Positions 62,378 through 64,000 of a stretch of DNA of 64,000 bases are shown here, piece by piece. The translations under genes and the position numbers were made by a program. Position 1 is the first letter of the stretch, and the number at the start of each line of letters is the position of its first letter. The notes below the pieces were generated by a model. The model ran no database searches, had not been told where the DNA came from, and saw nothing but the letters and a program-made list of their open reading frames with translations. Source of the DNA: JAFAXD01 sp963833605 (GTDB lineage: Bacteria; Pseudomonadota; Alphaproteobacteria; Rhizobiales; Xanthobacteraceae); assembly GCA_963833605.1 (NCBI GenBank), contig CAWHYZ010000003.1, positions 248,001 through 312,000 on the forward strand. The letters run 5' to 3'.

Positions 62378-62998
62378 ATGAACAAGGCCAAGGGAACCGC
62401 AATTCGATACGTCCGTGCCGCCGCGCTTTGCCTGATGTTCATGGCGCTCGCGGATGGTGTCAGCTTTGGGCAAGCGCCGGCCCCGCAACTCGCGCCTGGC
62501 GGCTCGCCGAGTGCAGCGGCGCCGGCGCCCGAGCCACAGTCTTCCGCGCAACAGCCCGTCGTGCAGCCGCCCCCGACGCCTCCTGCCGAGCAGAAACCCG
62601 GCCTGATCGAAACATTCGGCCGCTGGTTCGATGAATCGGTCAACAGCATGAACAAAGGCCTGAAGTCTACCCTCGGCGCGGGCGCTGACACCACCAAGAG
62701 CGCCGCCGAAGCCGCATCGGAGGTAGCGAAGGGCGCCGCCGAAGCCGCCGGCGTCGTGGGGCGGCTCGGAACCGCGCGCGTCGTGTCCGGTCAGGCAGTG
62801 TGCGCGATCGCACCGAATGGCGCGCCCGATTGTCGCGCCGCGGCCGAGACGCTGTGCAAAACGAAGGGCTTTTCGACTGGCAGCAGTGTCGACTTTGTCA
62901 CATCGGAAAAGTGTCCGGCGCAGACCTTCGTGGAGGGGCGCCGTGCCGCGAGCGAATGCGTGACCGAACACACGGTCACGCGCGCGCTGTGTCAGTGA
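62378..62998 (+). CDS. Secreted proline/alanine-rich protein with a Cys-containing C-terminal domain
   Basis: 206 residues. Signal peptide (AAALCLMFMALADGVSFGQA), a Pro/Ala/Gln-rich linker (residues about 35-75), an amphipathic helix (IETFGRWFDESVNSMNKGLK) with Ala-rich repeats (AAEAASEVAKGAAEAAG), and a C-terminal domain with six cysteines (CAIAPNGAPDCRAAAETLC and later CPAQ, EC, LCQ). It is of a type found in Bradyrhizobium-like genomes with no known function. ATG 62378 follows GGCGAG. It is 25 bases after the DedA-type gene, so probably cotranscribed. Confidence 0.72.
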   Translation: MNKAKGTAIRYVRAAALCLMFMALADGVSFGQAPAPQLAPGGSPSAAAPAPEPQSSAQQPVVQPPPTPPAEQKPGLIETFGRWFDESVNSMNKGLKSTLGAGADTTKSAAEAASEVAKGAAEAAGVVGRLGTARVVSGQAVCAIAPNGAPDCRAAAETLCKTKGFSTGSSVDFVTSEKCPAQTFVEGRRAASECVTEHTVTRALCQ

Positions 62999-63268
62999 AC
63001 AAACAACGACCGTCATCCTGAGGTGCTCGACCGCTCTTCGCGGTCGAGCCTCGAAGGACGACGGCCAAGGCGCCGCGGCGAACGGACTGGACCCCGCCGC
63101 ACAAATCGGAGGGTTGCCTGACGACCTAGACCAAGCCAACGCGGAATTGTCCGCGTGCTCGTTGCAACGTCATGGCCGTCGTGGTTCGAAACGCATCGCT
63201 TCGCGATGCTCCTCACCATGACGGTCGTGGGTTTGTGCCCGTTGCCCGCAAGAATCGCGTTAGAACCC
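62999..63268. repeat. Intergenic region with two REP-like hairpins
   Basis: GCTCGACCGC/GCGGTCGAGC (63025-63049) is a perfect ten-base stem with a five-base loop inside a GTCATCCTGAGG...TCGAAGGACGAC palindrome. A second element at about 63172-63232 (GTCGTGGTTCGAAACGC, GCATCGCTTCGCGATGC, CACCATGACGGTCG) is of the same general type. They lie between convergent genes and may end both transcripts. Confidence 0.65.
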
Positions 63269-64000
63269 TCACTCCGCTGCATGAACCCGGGGCGCTGGCA
63301 TGTCCTCGCCGACGTGGCGCAGCCGCGGCATCACCTTGCGGGCAAACAGCTCCATACTCTTCTTGGTAAGGTCGTGCGGCAGGGTGCCGAACTGCGTCAT
63401 CGCGATGAGCTTTCCAAACCCGATCTGCTTCTGATAGGTCTCGAGTTGCTGGACGACCGAGTCGGGACTGCCGCAGATGATCATGCCCTTCGCGGCCAGA
63501 TCCTCGATGGTGTAGCCCCCGGCGGCCGGCCCCGAGCGGATCTTGTCGGTCACCGCCGCCATGGAGGCGAGCGACAGGTAGCCGGGCGGCAGCAGCATCT
63601 CGACCGGCATCTTCAGGAACTTGTTGTAGAACGCCTCGACATGTGGCCGCGCCTCGCGCTTCGCCGCCTCGTCGGTGTCGCTCACATAGACCGGCGTCGC
63701 CCAGCCGAGCTGCTGCGGCGAAGCCTGGTAGCCGTATGTCTCCGCCTGCTGCTGATACATCGCCAGGAATCGAGCGACCTGATCGACCGGGCTGAAGGTC
63801 TGCAGGTAGGTGTACTTGCGCGAGGGATGCGATGCCCATTCGATAGTTTCGCGGCTGCCCTGCGACGGAATCCAGATCGCTGGATGTGGCTGCTGCACCG
63901 GGCGCGGCCAGGTGTTGACGTACTGGAAGTGATAGTACTTGCCTTCGAATTCGAACGGGCCGGGCCGCGTCCAGGCCTGCAGAATAAGATCGTGCGCCTC
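63269..64000 (-). CDS. LLM-class flavin-dependent oxidoreductase (N-terminus beyond the window)
   Basis: The last 243 residues of a luciferase-like monooxygenase; the frame is open to the window end at 64000. Visible: AHDLILQAWTRPGPFEFEGK, NTWPRPVQQPHPAIWIPSQG, then KYTYLQTFSPVDQVARFLAM and GSPDSVVQQLETYQKQIGFG near the C-terminus, a pattern usual for alkanal/alkanesulfonate-type LLM proteins. It should use reduced FMN or F420 to oxygenate a small organic substrate. Related in family to the frameshifted gene at 15846-16926. Confidence 0.88.
   Translation of the reverse strand, partial: EAHDLILQAWTRPGPFEFEGKYYHFQYVNTWPRPVQQPHPAIWIPSQGSRETIEWASHPSRKYTYLQTFSPVDQVARFLAMYQQQAETYGYQASPQQLGWATPVYVSDTDEAAKREARPHVEAFYNKFLKMPVEMLLPPGYLSLASMAAVTDKIRSGPAAGGYTIEDLAAKGMIICGSPDSVVQQLETYQKQIGFGKLIAMTQFGTLPHDLTKKSMELFARKVMPRLRHVGEDMPAPRVHAAE

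Overview
The window is about 64 kb of high-GC DNA (many genes end in G or C at third positions) and reads as chromosomal sequence of an alphaproteobacterium of the order Hyphomicrobiales (Rhizobiales), probably the Bradyrhizobium/Rhodopseudomonas/Xanthobacteraceae side. The reasons are the gene content (NdvA-type glucan exporter, Liv ABC transporters, LigM-type demethylase, PutA, DUF3772-MscS channel), the many short palindromic REP-like repeats of the kind common in that group, and the style of the small secreted proteins. I see no rRNA, no tRNA and no CRISPR array.

Layout. 1-7.7 kb: end of a PNPOx-like protein, an FAD aromatic monooxygenase, a VOC protein and a branched-chain/aromatic-acid Liv transporter whose permease LivM is fused to its ATPase LivG. 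7.7-8.2 kb: a graveyard made of three fused gene remnants (Lrp regulator, HPPD, VOC), each with an intact relative in the window. 8.2-12.3 kb: molybdenum hydroxylase (2Fe-2S subunit and Tat-exported Mo subunit) with a tri-haem cytochrome c; the last two are frameshifted. 12.4-15.1 kb: PanE-family reductase, Lrp regulator divergent from HPPD. 15.2-19.4 kb: glutathione peroxidase, luciferase-like monooxygenase facing a MarR regulator across a palindrome, TetR regulator facing a MetE-like methyltransferase across a second palindrome. 19.4-25.8 kb: EutA-like ATPase, gentisate-dioxygenase-like cupin, unknown protein, Rieske oxygenase, Rieske ferredoxin and a second cupin, an aromatic ring-hydroxylation/cleavage set. 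25.8-34.4 kb: unknown membrane protein, FecR protein, HupE metal permease divergent from a second, histidine-rich EutA-like protein, MscS channel, CAP lipoprotein, two small proteins. 34.4-36.2 kb: an hsp20 gene split by an IS3/IS2-type element. 36.5-42.3 kb: Crp-family regulator, a perfect CRP-type site, small membrane proteins, a tandem set of palindromes, an acyl-CoA synthetase and a haem-c-sensor adenylate cyclase. 42.5-50.1 kb: DUF924 protein, fatty-acid acyl-CoA synthetase, DD-carboxypeptidase, NdvA-like exporter, LysR regulator. 50.4-54.3 kb: PutA (many frameshifts), HisE-like protein and a partial HisE copy. 54.4-57.3 kb: LigM-type O-demethylase behind a second MetE-like methyltransferase. 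57.6-64 kb: orphan RecA-like ATPase, SBP-UPF0126 fusion, DedA-type protein, secreted proline-rich protein and the end of a second luciferase-like oxidoreductase.

How it fits together: most metabolic genes point to catabolism of aromatic acids and amino acids (uptake, ring hydroxylation, ring cleavage, O-demethylation through tetrahydrofolate, tyrosine and proline breakdown), with small local regulators. A caution that matters for every entry: about fifteen genes are interrupted by small indels although the protein sequence continues cleanly in the next frame, most often as a net +1. This could be gene decay, but the pattern, especially the dozen or so shifts in putA, looks more like uncorrected indels in the assembly.
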